From positions 1,549,460,868 through 1,549,524,867 of the forward strand of contig OY728122.1 of the NCBI GenBank assembly GCA_963277665.1: 64,000 nucleotides of DNA, given 5' to 3'. Source of the DNA: Viscum album. Lineage: Eukaryota > Streptophyta > Magnoliopsida > Santalales > Viscaceae. The translations under genes were made by a program, and so were the position numbers. Within the stretch, counting starts at the first letter, position 1; every line of letters starts with the position of its first letter. This document shows positions 36,840-49,716 of this stretch, one piece after another. Below the pieces are notes generated by a model. It was not told the DNA's origin. It searched no databases and saw nothing but the letters and a program-made list of their open reading frames with translations.

Positions 36840-37900
36840 ACAACCCAATGGGAGTCGATGAAGAGTTTTGATTTTAAGAAATGGTTCGAGACAAGGATAC
36901 ATGTGATATAATATGGGAACCCTAACCATGTATGGAACAAAGTGAATTCACATAAAATGGAAAGACCCATAGGGTGATAGTGGGGTTTCATTATGAAATC
37001 ATACATGGATAGTAGAATGTGTACCAATAAAACCCAATTGGTAAAAATTGTTTAAATAAATTCAGATTATTAAATATGAAGATAGCATTATGATAGATTT
37101 TATGAAAAAGTACATTCAGATATTTCCTTATATAGAACATCTTTATGGTTATGTGATTTTTCATATGGATTTAAAAATCACTTTCCATAACAATAATTAA
37201 TTTGCAGAAATTTATATGAAAAAAATAATGTTTTTATGTCCCAAAATATGAAACTATCATATGTAATTTGTAAATGTTAATTTGTAAATGAAAAAATAAT
37301 TATTATATTTGGAATATTTAGTTTGATAAAGAAATCAAACTATATGGGTAGATAAAAAATATAGATGATTCTTATATATACAAGTTGATTAGAAGACAAT
37401 TCGTAGAGTTTTTGGTGTTCTATATAGTTGAAATACTACTCAAAATAAATGAAATCCCAATTTTTTTGTTTTATAAAGTCATGTTTGGGAATGAAATTTG
37501 AAATATATGTCATTTGATAATCATATTACACACTAGGAATATATATATATTGTGATTAATCCTATTTCATATTTAGTACGAGTTAGAGGTCATATATTGG
37601 TAATTTTCAAAAAAGGTTTAGAAAGGATATCTACAAAAAAGGTGTCTTTACCTGTGTTTAATGGAACAAGTCTTTAAAAGATTCAATGTCCTTCTACAAT
37701 GGTCAAAAATGAGAATGGTGCATAACTTTTTTATTTGTTTTCCATAGAATCTATCAAGAATTCAATGTTGTGTAGTTAGAATGATGTCATATATAATTTT
37801 GGAATAAATGAAGATACATATCCCATCATTGTTTGAGTTAATATATTCTGGTAAAGATATTTCTTAATTACTTGAGAAGACCTGAAAATTTTTTCATGAT
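36840..37900 (+). pseudogene. Ty1/copia RT and RNase H fossil
   Basis: A frame at 36849 reads QWESMKSFDFKKW, in the place of the copia QWE.AM..E..S. start of RT. HMDLKITFHNNN, stop, FAEIYMKK at 37162-37224 matches QMDVKTAFLNGNLEEEIYM of the RT fingers-palm. Near 37608-37860 come KKGLERI, SLPVFNGTSL, stop, KIQCPST, then SIESIKNSMLCS, stop, NDV, close to the copia block HG..LSK.QCP.T, YASAIGS.MYAMLCTRPDV. The end, RYFLIT, stop, EDLKIF, fits ILKYLR.TKD. Many stops and at least one shift; the YVDD block was not found. Confidence 0.75.
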
Positions 37901-38240
37901 CTTCGGAGTCAGGGAAGAGATAATTATAAGTGGTTTCACTCTTATCAGTTATCAAATAAAAAATTTGATAAAATTTCTAAATATGGATTTTTTATTTTAT
38001 TAAATAGTAGAGTTATTAGTTTTAAGAGTAAAAATAACCCACCATCATAGAAACTAAAATAAATTAAGAGCATTTCAATGCATTAAATGTTGTTAATAAA
38101 GAAATTTATTTTACCAAAACCCAAAATTCCATAACAAATTCTTAAAATTCACCAATATAATTAGTTCAAAAGATCTAGAATTGGTTGAAAATTAGTTAAC
38201 TATCTATATGATGTAATTCATTTCCAAAATCTCTGAAAAA
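37901..38240. other. Gap between two copia fossils
   Basis: AT-rich, no feature. It should hold the 3' end of the plus-strand copia element, but no PPT or LTR edge is visible. Confidence 0.3.
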
Positions 38241-38900
38241 TATTCTTGATTTCTAAGAGATCATACAAAACACAAACAAAATTAGCATAAAAATAGAACA
38301 GCAACCCAATGTTAAACAACAAGGGTATTACGTGGTTTGAAACATAATAATGTCCCACATGATACATTCTATTGATATTTATAATTAATATAATAGAGTG
38401 ATTACATGAATAAAATTTTGATTAAGTGATCTCTTATATAATTAGTAGACTAATTCATCCTATTTACCATGGTGAAACCACCTTCATATTTTTTTGGTAT
38501 ACTTACATAATATTCTAATATATATGGATAACCCTAAATCTAGTCAATGTCAATAAAAGTTTCACAAATAGAACATATATTTCCTTATTAATAATGAAAT
38601 CTATCTAATTTATCTTACATATCGTATTGATGAATCGTACACAAAACTTTGAGAAAACACATGGTTATTTTTTATGTTCGCCTATAGTTATTCCCATGTT
38701 AGTCTATGTATCATGCACAATCCTATAATCTTGAAATAGTTATTACCGATACATCATGTTCCAACATTCACCTCTTCTTCTCGAGTTACCTAATTCCACT
38801 ATCGATTCCTTCTTCCAATTTTAGAGTTATATTGTTTGAAATCAATCCTTTCATAATTTTCAAGACAAAATTAAAAAAATATATCACACCATTATCATAA
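38240..38900 (-). repeat. Possible 3' LTR remnant of the minus-strand copia
   Basis: The + strand has ACAAACAAAATTAGCA and then GGTATTACGTGGTTTGAAA at 38327-38345. This follows a pattern common in plant copia LTRs read in reverse (an A-rich stretch, then TTTACGTGGTTCGG). The orientation agrees with the minus-strand pol fossil to the right. LTR edges are not defined. Confidence 0.35.
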
Positions 38901-39719
38901 TAATATATCACTTTAGAAATATTTTTTGTTATTCAAAACCATATCCTTAAATAACATAGGATCTATAGACTTCCTTCATTATAATTTATACAGTAAAAAT
39001 CAAGGTGTCTCAATATTTTCCCTCCTAGTCATCCATTCCCACCAAATCACATAACATCCATAGAAATTCCTATATTATCACCTTTATTATCATATTTGAT
39101 GGATTTTTTACATTCTTATATCTTCTATAGTTTTATCACTTATTCCTCCACATTATACTTGATGATGAAATATATTCGATTAATATTTTTTCCCTAAGTG
39201 AAATGTCATATTATTTCCAAGAAGAATTATACTCGGACTATAACAAATTAACATTATATTCCCTTTATTCCTTCTAAGACCCATATAAAAACCATTAACC
39301 ATATCATCTCTTTTCCTAATTCAATTGTTTCTATGTACAATTATTTTTTGCTAGATACTGAAACTACCAAATATTGTCATAAAATATAACATAAATTAGT
39401 TTCTTAAAAGGAATATATTAATCTTGGTGAACATATCTATGTGTCTGTATATTTTTGATAGTTCATGTCAACACATCCTAGTATCATATCATCCATTTTT
39501 AACATGATTCATGTGATTTGGAATATTCTAGATAGTAGAGTATCTACTTCACCACATCATAGTTCTCCTTTACCATATTTTCCATGAACCTACTAACCAA
39601 TTCCACCAATTGATAAATAATTGACCTTAAAAAATTATGGAATACATCAAGATTCATACTCCAACTATATAAGGAACCTTGTATATATATGTAGTCTCAT
39701 TTATGTTCATGTAGCTATA

Positions 39720-40430
39720 TATTTAGAAAATTTTACGTTTCCAGCTTAAGCGGTACAGAATGGATTGACTCAAGATATTCCAAATCATTAAACTATCATT
39801 TTTATGTACTCATACTATGAAAACATCAATGTTACCATGAAACCAGTTCCTCTAGATCTTCATCCCAAAATTATCCTTGGATTCACCCAAGATACTTCTT
39901 ATCAAACTTTCAAGATAACTTATCCTTCATCTCATAAATATTATTCATCTAAAGACACACAAAGAGTACATTATCTGCATACATGTTCAGTATGATGAAT
40001 CTCCCATCACTAAAAAAAGTTATAATAGAATAAATTATTATCATTACACCAATTGAACATAAATTAATCCATGATGGAATCAAAATTATAGTTCAACTAC
40101 ATAGGTGATATCATAAATCCAAATAAACAACGCTTATGTATTAACACTGGTTTTATTTTAGAATCATTGAATTGCTCTGGTTTCTCTAGGTAAATTACCA
40201 TCTCTAAATATCGACGAATGAAATCCATATTCACATACAATTATTCAATATATAGACATTATTCCCACACCATTCTACGAGGAAACAAGATCATTATGTT
40301 CTTGACAATTAGGGATAAAAATACACTATTGTACGCTTATTTTGAAAAAATCATTTCACAACCAACATTTCCTTATACCCCATGTTACCATATACTGCAT
40401 CCATTATAAAACAAAGCTGTTTTTTGTAAA
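39720..40430 (-). pseudogene. Ty1/copia reverse transcriptase fossil
   Basis: Minus strand, reading from right to left: KTALFYNG (about 40430-40400; usual KARLVAKG), VNMDFIRRYLEMVIYLEKPE (about 40231-40172; usual QMDVKTAFLHGDLEEEIYMEQPE, a few residues shorter), then MYADNVLFV (about 39984-39958; catalytic block, usual YVDDMLI, second Asp changed to Asn), MNNIYEMKDKLS, stop, KFDKKYLG (usual LK.QLS..FDMKDLG), and DEDLEE. Frame shifts and stops are frequent. The order is right for a copia element on the minus strand. Confidence 0.8.
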
Positions 40431-41990
40431 TTCTGTCTATAATAGTGTATGTTATGAAATAACCCATGTTTTTGAAGCATGGAAAAGTATATCTCATACA
40501 TTATCATTAAATCGAACTATTTTTAATAACTTTTATGTTTTTTCTCCTTTATAAATTCATATTAACATCCATCCATATTAATTAGAAAATTAAAAACAGA
40601 TTTCTATATTTTCACTTGTATTCTAACTCTGATAGACCACCAAAAATCATGAGGTGGAACTGCATATCATGATTATTCTTTATAAAATCTACCCAGAGCT
40701 ACCATTTTCTTTGATATTTCTAGTACAATAGTCCCCAGTTTAACTTCCAAAATATGATATTCATTCTAATATCTATCTTTTGAATTGTAATGATCTTCTA
40801 AATCATGAGTTCTTCTTGATCATTTTTGAAATTTTGACCATCAATTCTAATCAACCCTGACATACTTCTAATATTTTATTCTCATTTTCATCATCCACAA
40901 AATAACAATAGTTCAACGTTATAACTTAGTGGTAGTAATAATTCCTTCTTCTGATAACCTTTCAAATTTCTCTATCCCTTTACTTGAATAAAATGTTTTG
41001 AGAAAAATAACCCTCTTTCATCAAAATTGACATATGAATTTAAACCGAATACATTAAGTTGGGATGAAAAAACCTTTTTTATAGCTCACCATTCTTCTAT
41101 AATCTCTAATCCATGTAGTATCGAATGACATCTATTTATGATTTGTGATGAAAAAAATCAACACTTCCTCCCTAAAATAAATGTGAAATATAGAATAAAT
41201 TTTCATTCTTCTAAATAACTAACAAATCATTGGATTTATACACTCCACCACAAAATTTTTATTGTGTCACGAAAATATTATTCTCAAAAAATTGCATTCT
41301 TTTAGAAAAAACATTGAAACTCACTCATTTTATAATTCCTACTACTATCAAACCACATGATGTTACCCTTTATGTTATAATATCTTCTTAATAAGAATCT
41401 ATATGAAATTAATTTTTTTCAAACATTATAGTGTTTTCGAAATAAATCAACCACTAATGTTTTTTTGATTCATACATTTCATGAATAGTTTTTAGTATTT
41501 AAATAAATTAAATTTATGTTTCAAATAAATAATTTTTTTTCGGATATTTGATAGACTAGTTCACCTATGTATGTATAAAATATTTATTTCGAAAATTGTA
41601 AAATGATATGACCAAAAATTATTCTAATCAAAATATGGCATTGAACACCCATCGAGGATCATAGAATGACTCCAGAGGTCAGAATTAATGAATTGAGATG
41701 AAATAGACATTAATATACTAGAAAAACACTTTATTGTACATCCTTAATGACCCTTTTGTGATGTAGAAATGTTTAAAAATGAGAAATAAATCCAAGGAAT
41801 GAAGAGAAAAACCATCTTAGATATGAAGAAAATGTGTCATGACATGATGAATAATCAAATAACATATGAAAATATAATAAACCTTTCTGATAATGAAACA
41901 TATCTATCCACCAATCATTTATGTATACTATCTAATACCTAAAATTATTTGGAATTCTTTAATCATTATTGAAATTATTCATTCATTTAT
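40431..41990 (-). pseudogene. Copia integrase core region, hardly readable
   Basis: Lies between the RT and the pre-integrase block of the same element, so the integrase core is expected. A weak ILGI....GG..CFII reading near 41955-41890 may match the core's start (family LLGLIHTDVCGP...GGYQYFI). The catalytic residues cannot be placed. Confidence 0.45.
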
Positions 41991-42125
41991 TTCAAAGGTT
42001 ACACTATTCACATGTTTCAATCACCAGATGAATGATTTTTTGTATTCCATTTTTATCTAGTAATCTAATCCATTTCTAACCCAAGTGTCCAAGATCATCA
42101 TGCCAAAACTTTAAATTTTCATATT
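41991..42125 (-). pseudogene. Copia pre-integrase zinc-binding block
   Basis: The minus strand reads LKFWHDDLGHLG (about 42114-42079), a stop, KWIRLLDKNGIQKI, then TCE, stop, C (about 42018-42007). This is the usual copia block LWH.RLGH.......L.K.G, ending TCE.C..GK: the two His and two Cys that bind zinc in integrase are still visible. The frame upstream (to 42261) stays open but is not recognised. Confidence 0.8.
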
Positions 42126-45100
42126 GTTTTATTCTATAAATTATTTTATCCATTAAACTCTCGTTAAGGCACGTGTATTCTTCTTTCACTGTATTATATA
42201 AAATAAAGTAACAATGTGTTATCTTCCAAAACCATGATAAAAAACTCCTATAAAAACCCACATCATTTATTCATCCAACACAACCTAAATTCCTCTTTAA
42301 TACATATTGGGTCACACCCCTTGTAACTCCAGTAGACATTTTTTTCCTTTTAAAATGTTCAAATATCCTTTTATAATTATATCATGGGTTCCATTATTCA
42401 TAATATTCACATTTATGAATCATCGTTACCCATAAATGTACATTCACTCCTAGTAAATGTTGATTAAAATGAATCCCCAGAATTAATGATCGGTGATTCC
42501 AATGAACATTATATAGTTAGAAATAATTTTTTCCCAACCTAACCATGATATTAAAAAAACTGACTATGGAAGTGATTCTCTTATACTTAGCACTCTAATA
42601 TCTATATTCAATCTCTAAATTAACATTCTTCTTATATTAAAGAACATGGTATTGATCTGAATTGGTTCCCCTTATATAATCTCTATTTTTCATTCCCTTT
42701 TTTATTTCTTTGGTTTTTCATTTGATTGGAATAACTGATTGATTATTCATTATAAACTACTCCAATTAATCCATTGAATTCCCCCTTCTATGTATCTTTA
42801 TTTTAAACATCATCATGAATTTCCTCAGACACTAAGTCAGTATTACCACTAGAATTTGTTATCTTTGTAACTGTCACATTCAATGATTTTAGAACTGATG
42901 CCCGAGGTAACAAGTCTTATACTACACCATCGACCTCTATCCCATCATATTTAAGATGAATCACAATATAGTTGAAATCAATTTCACCATACTATAGCAT
43001 ATTTCCTTCAAATATCTTCACACTGAATATTTACCAAATTATAGATACATTGTTCATAATGGTAGGGTCTTCACACATGTTTTTGAGAATCTGAAATAGT
43101 GTAGAAGTTCTCTTCACCTCTTGAATGTCGATGTCCATGTTCCTAGAAAATTTCATCTGAATTACCTAGAGAGATTTCATGTAAATTATTTCTCATTCCT
43201 ATTTATTAATTTATTCCATTTTTATCATTTTCAGTTAATTATTAATCATATTATGATATAGATAATATTTAATAAGTATCTTCAAGAATCCAATGTTTTA
43301 TCTATCAAATTTTTCAATATGAACATTTTTTTCTTCTGAAACTATTCGTGATGAGTCAGTAAAATCAGATTGAAATAGATAATAATAAGGAAATATATCC
43401 CAATGATCTATATAAAAAATCTCTAATACAACATATTGTGTTACAAATTGAAATTCAAGAACCCCAACAAAACCTCACTTATAGAACAATGTAAGAAGGT
43501 ATGGAACTAGTAAAACTCGACTTCAACGCTTGTATGAGGGAACTCAGATCCAATATCTACTACCAAATATACTTGATCACATTTAGACTTTCTAAAACTC
43601 ACACAAATGTATAATAATTAAATAACTAAAAAAACATCATGATAAAATGGGATTTCATGATTTACTACAAAATCCAATTCTATAAAAGTGACACTATTTC
43701 TATTCATTACTAATACTTGTGAATGATTACAGGATAGGGATTCTAATACATTATTCTATTTATATACTAGTCCAGTATAATGAAACTTATTTCACCACCA
43801 TTCTATATTCTTGTCAAACATCCACCACTTTCCATTCTTCTCAGACAAACCTCTATCCATTCACAACCACAAGATGATTCACTGCCTTAACATTTCATTC
43901 CATGTGAATAGTGAACGTTAATAAATTTTTCTTAGACATCTATGAAATTAAAACTACACATACCATTTTGAAAATATTATATTATTGTTAAATACCTTTT
44001 CAGTTTTTCATACACTATTCAATGAATCCTCCACACCTCCATCATCCAACTCTAGCTATTTCCACTACAACTTACTCTATATTAAACATCCATACATCCT
44101 TGGACACACTACCCATGTATTTATCCAGTTCCTATCACGGAACATCCATATCAACTCTTTCTATATTTACCATGACATAACTAAAATTAATTTGTCACAT
44201 TTTTAAAATTACATGGTTTGGATCTTGAATATCATTACAAAGATTTTGTTGGTGTCTAGAATTTTTGGTGTAATAGATACTTACACTAAAAATGAAGTTG
44301 GTATTTCTATGGCCAAAACCCCAATCTCACAAAGGGAATAAACCCATCATTTAAAAATACAATATTATATGATAAATCATTGATATGTTAGATTTAAATA
44401 TATTTTGGGTGGCTATATTGGAAAATTTGGAAGATCTATTAACAAATAGATAAACTAAAATCAATTATATTAGACTTGTAAAGACTATTGTTATTAAATA
44501 CACTATACATTGGTTGTAATTGATATTATCAACGTAAATGTATCATGGTTTTATAATAATGTAAATTGATATTTATAAATCATCCATGTTGGTTATGTTA
44601 ATTACCTGCATAGTTTAATGATAAAAAACAATCAATGTTTGATATTGAGTTGTCCCTAGTAAATTATCATCATGGGGAATTATGGTTTATAATGATATGT
44701 TATTATCACTATGGGTATAATATTGTATATGAAACAATGTAGGCTCATGAGATGATAAGTTGAGAGTTATTATCAATATTTAATAACCAAAACATATCAC
44801 ATGGAATGTAATATGGTCATTTATATAATTTTAGGTGTTTTCACAATTTGAATTCACATTACCTGATCTTGAAAATATACTAATCATGTGAACCTTTATA
44901 CTTTGAGTATATTCATATCCCAAACATGATGATATAGTAATCATGTAGAGGCTGGGTATGTTTCTGATGGTTTTCTTAGTTGTGTTTAACCAAGATGAGA
45001 TTTAACTTCTTTTATGATATGTATGTTATATGTCCCCTCAATTTTATTAGACCGAGTAAATTCATGCTGATTATTTATAGAGTAAAATGTGACGTGCTCA

Positions 45101-47421
45101 ACTATTTTAATGGATATCATATGATGTTTTCATTTAATTTGATCAGTTTTTTAGAGAATTTTTAACACATGAGATTACCTATACATGATTGACATATTCA
45201 ATGGCTAGTTAAAACTAAATGTATTATATAGTGAAATTTTACATGAATTCATATGATGTATACATATAAATATCATGGAATACATGTTCATATTGAGATA
45301 TGGTTATGTATAATCATGATGAAGTTAGATTCATACCTATCATAAGTATAAATGACATTTTTCTAGGATATTTTTTACATAGAATTATGAATTGGGGAAT
45401 TCATAACTGTTTTGAATGCTATAAAGGCCGATAGTGATACACTATGGGACATAGAATGAGGAATAATTTTGGTAAAAGGTTTTCTTAAAAAATCAGATAT
45501 TTTATATGATAATCATTTCTTAAAGTGTTTTGATATATTGAAATTCCTTTCTGATGTTTTTTATTACATTTTTATGGCATTAGTTCATGTGAGACATTGT
45601 TGAAAAATATATACCCAATATTCATCCATGACATGTTTTGTGTTTCTTTTTCATGGATTTTATTATCTTGTGATTCATGAAAAAAAATCATAGTATATAT
45701 GATGAATGATATTTTATGTGATTTGGATAAATATTCTATATTGATTCAATATATCTATTGTTTTTTTGATTATATAATTATTTATAGAAAGATTATTGAT
45801 TATTAAATTATTTTGAAATATTGTTTAATGGTGTAATATTGTAAAGAGTTATAATAATATTTCTAGATGTTTGTCATTTCTTAACATATTAAATGAAATT
45901 AATCTAACATGTACCTTCGTTTAACAATAAATTTTAATGAATAAACATTGTGGATCTAATGAGATAATACTAGAGTTAATTATTTTTATGATAAACCCCC
46001 TATATCTATAATATATTCTCTAATTTTTCCTTTTTGAGTTTGTATTAACACACATTTGATGGAGATGAAGTCTAATAAATGAATTTAATGATTTTAATTG
46101 AATGTTTGTACTTATGGAGGAATGGATAATTAGGTGTTCATTATTTTATAGTTTTCCAACATATCACATTGATTCCTCTACATGTTGATATTTTGTATGG
46201 GTTCAATTTTTTCATATAGTAATATGATGAATAGAGATATTACTCAATACACATCATTATATAAAAAAATTAAATGATAAAATAACTTCAATGGTTGGTT
46301 TTGGCTAAAAACATGTATTCGAATACATTTATAAATTCATTATATTAACTGACTTGTAGGATATTTACAAAATTGGTTTATATACGATCAAATCCACTTA
46401 TTCTACTAAAATTAATATTAATAAATTGATCATAAAATTAAATTAAAATTAATACATTAAAATATAACCTTAGGAGTAAAATATGAATCAAAATTATTTC
46501 TTACAATTTTATTCTCTTATCCATCTAAGATATCATCTGCTAAAAAATACTTCACCATTGAAATGTTAATTAATTCAATTTGAATTAATTTTCTAGATGA
46601 TTATTATGAAAAATACTATGTTATGAATAAAAATGAAAAATCAAAGTAGTTATCCATACTTGTACACATAACTTTTTAATTCACCAGATATTATCCACTC
46701 ATGACTAAATCATTTTCAATCACGTAATAAATTATATTCTAAAGAAAATAAAATGAATAATTATTTATTGAATGAGTTTGAAATATATATGGAAAAATAG
46801 ATAAGAAAAATTTATTTCTAATAATGTTTTTTGATCAAAAGCATCAAAAATGTTTTTTGGAAGTGAAATGGGAACTTCAAAACTCAAAAACTATAATCTA
46901 ATTCCCAATCCTCATGAAATTACATTTATTTAATAAAATATAAAAAAATTTCATTGAGTAATAAAATCTGAGATTTATTACCAATATACGGTATAAAAAT
47001 GACTATTAGTTTCCCATGGATTTGATAAAATGTTTGGAAATCATATATTTAAATTTTGATTTTATAAACCTTCTATTTACTACACTATAGTTCCTTATAT
47101 ATTATCTATTTTATTTGAATCATTACATAACCTATGAGTGAAAAACTAAGTGATATATGCTCTAAATATATCATCATATATTTAATTATAGGGTCTCCAA
47201 AAATGCAATCTACCACTAAGAAATGACAAGGTTTCATTAGTCATGGTTACACCTAGATCTCTATTATTCCAACTATTTTTTATATTTATTTTCTATTTAC
47301 TCTTAAATAATAACATTAACATGGTTACAAGGACACCATAATGTGTTTTTATTAATATTTCTTTAATTTTATAAAAAATTGATCAATGTCTTTAATAAGT
47401 TCAATCGTCCATAAAAATTAA
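42126..47421. other. AT-rich stretch without recognised features
   Basis: The left part (to about 43900) is richer in C than in G on the + strand, like the copia fossil beside it, and probably holds its protease, gag and 5' LTR in unreadable form. From about 44300 on the composition changes to T/G-rich, then plain AT-rich. No coding signal, RNA gene or array was found. Confidence 0.35.
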
Positions 47422-47432
47422 CCCCCCCCCCC
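47422..47432 (+). repeat. Run of 11 C
   Basis: Uninterrupted C run in AT-rich surroundings. Its length may be uncertain. Confidence 0.8.
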
Positions 47433-47472
47433 ATTGAGGAAAAATGAGTCCACTTTTACAATTTAATTAAAA

Positions 47473-47910
47473 TGCATATATATATATATATCTCTCTCTC
47501 TCTCTTGAAATTGGATATAAATAAAAAATTATAGATATATGTGTATCTATATATATATATAATATATATTAATATATTCATTATATATGTACATATATGA
47601 GTTTTTGTGTATATTTGTGTGCACACGCATGACCACATATGCACAACTGTGTAAATATATATATACATATCCAATCTAATGCGTGTGTGTGTTATACTTA
47701 TATATTTCATACATATGTTTATTTTATATTATTATGTATGTCTACTATGCATAATAACAAATTTATATATAAGTTATGCTTATAATAATTTTTTTATATA
47801 TTTTTTATATATTAAGATACATGTTATATACATTTTTTATAAAATAAATATTTTTTGTGCATATATATGGTGTATAATAAATAATATCACGTGTGTATAT
47901 ACATATATGT
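47473..47910 (+). repeat. Microsatellite cluster: (TA)n, (TC)n and TA/TG-rich sequence
   Basis: A TA run at about 47475-47490 passes directly into a TC run at about 47491-47505. Up to about 47910 the sequence stays rich in ATATATAT, TGTGTG and TATATG words. The open frames across this segment on both strands arise from the simple sequence and are not genes. Confidence 0.85.
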
Positions 47911-48682
47911 GTGTCTTATATAATTTTTTATTGGAAAAAGAAATAGAAGTAATTCAAACTCTAAATATTTTAGTACATAATATATAGTCATTTATACCCT
48001 TAAATTGTGAAATATGATTATAAACCATGTTATTTCCACTTTTAAACATTGAGAAATGATAGCTATTAAAAGTTAGGAAAGGAAAAATATAATCTAAAAA
48101 ATCTCTACCATATTATGGTTGGTGATGAAAGAATGAAAATTATTTTAAAAGATGATATTTAATCAAACATTACCATTAAAATAATTTACAATTTAAAAAA
48201 TAACAACCAATTTAACAGTTAGAGGATTCATTTTAAACTGGATATTTTAATCCACTAATTATAATAAATTTCAAGAAGTGTTTATACAAATAACTCCTCC
48301 ACCCAAAAAATCATCATAAAAGGATTCCACATCAGTATTATTTTTTTCAAAAACTATCAAAGGTGGAATCTATCATTGGTTTCAAATTATTAGAAAAAAT
48401 AGCATAATTTTATTCTTATCCAACTAAATATGCCCCAATGTTTTTTCCAAAATATATACATAGTTCAAATAATAATTATGGATAAAATAAAATTTATTAC
48501 ACTTAATCCATGGAAACAAAAAATTGGTGAAAATATCATGGACAATATTAATATCTTGAGAATAACTCCACCCTGAATATTAATTTTCATTGCAGATTAA
48601 TTATAAATTTGGATCCAACATCCTAGAAATTTTATTATAAATATATTTATTTTACCTATATAAAAATAATAATTGAGTTGTA
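47911..48682. other. AT-rich flank of the Helitron
   Basis: No feature recognised. It ends with A at 48682, the left base of the Helitron insertion site. Confidence 0.5.
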
Positions 48683-48735
48683 TCTATATATCTTCTAAAC
48701 ATGGATTTTTTCTGCTAACGTGTCACTCATATACC
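48683..48735 (+). other. Helitron 5' terminus
   Basis: TCTATATATCTTCTAAA, then ATGGATTTTTTCTGC and TAACGTGTCAC. Plant Helitron families often start TCTMTAY followed within about 40 bases by a TGACGTGTCA-like word, as here. Sequence composition changes sharply at this point, from AT-rich to CpG-containing. Confidence 0.7.
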
Positions 48736-49560
48736 GCTCCACGTCGTCCTTTCCATCCATTTTTGTGTTCCCTCCATTCATACCGCTCCCCCACTCGGGT
48801 ACGACCTCCGCTGCGATTAGGGTTATAGCGTATTTCCTCATCTCCCTCCCCAAAACCCCTCTACAGTCACACCTCCGGCTTTTTCTCCACCACTGCATCC
48901 AGTTGTTCTGCCTTTGAATCCACCGCCTACGACACCTCTACCAACGACTCCTCTTCATCTAGATTATGTGCCTGCATATTATATGCCTCTGCCACTCCCA
49001 TCTACTCCTCCGACTCCTCTGACACTCCCATCTACTCCTCCGACAACTTCGTCGTCGCCTGCTCCCCGTCCGGTTACTCCTTATCTCACCTCCTCCCGCT
49101 CGTGATTTTCCATGAATCATATTAAGGATCCTGATATATTTCCATGAATCCCCTATACAGCGAAGCCACTACCTCCGCCTCCGTAACCGCCTCTGATATC
49201 TCCCGAACATCTCCTTCCACTGTGGTATCAGCATCATCCTTGACATCCTCTCGGCTCCCTCCCTGACTACCCTTTCCAGCCATGCCTCCACCTTCGCCAG
49301 TACCCTTTCGAGGTAGCGGCCTTCTTCGACAAATAACTTTGACACACTACCTATTTTCTATCGCACCTTTCACGACTCCATTCGGTGAGTGGTGAGCTGT
49401 GTACTCTTATGTACATATCACGATTTCGACCTACCGGCTGGCTTCGATGAAGGAAAAGGAAACAAAACTCATCCTCTTCGCTACGCCTTCCGTGTTGCTT
49501 CATCCAGGTATAGATTCTCTATATGTGAGCTCCTGTCGTTGAATAGATGTTCAGATTCTT
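48715..49560. other. CpG-rich Helitron segment, possible captured gene sequence
   Basis: This is the richest CpG block in the window, and several frames stay open on both strands. On the plus strand one is rich in Pro, Thr and Ser (48914-49105). On the minus strand, 49357-49172 is open for 62 codons and reads FVEEGRYLERVLAKVEAWLE, then RMSRMMLIPQWKEMFGRYQR; this looks helical and protein-like. A second minus frame (49283-49122, 53 codons) starts MAGKGSQGGSRED. I recognise none of them. Helitrons often pick up gene pieces, which is one explanation; promoter or untranslated sequence is another. Confidence 0.45.
48993..49044 (+). repeat. 22-bp direct repeat
   Basis: An identical 22-bp sequence starting CACTCCCATCTACTCC occurs at 48993-49014 and 49023-49044, a 30-bp step. 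It lies in the Pro/Ser/Thr-type frame and looks like a recent tandem duplication. Confidence 0.85.
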
Positions 49561-49716
49561 CCATTCAACAATACGATGTCCAGATGGAATCTTCCAGTAG
49601 TTATTTTCACGTGTATGTTTTCTCATTTCGCACATCAGTCTGCAAATTCAACCCATTTATGGGTACCTTTTACTACATTCCATTATATTCAGATTGCGTA
49701 TTTGCTTCTATATTTT

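Noticed and set aside
43985..44206. Plus-strand frame of 73 codons
   Set aside because: Lies on the opposite strand of the copia element's C-rich part and shows no domain.
47456..47987. Open frames of 84 and 102 codons on opposite strands
   Set aside because: Made of Ile, Tyr and Thr from TA and TG microsatellites; not genes.
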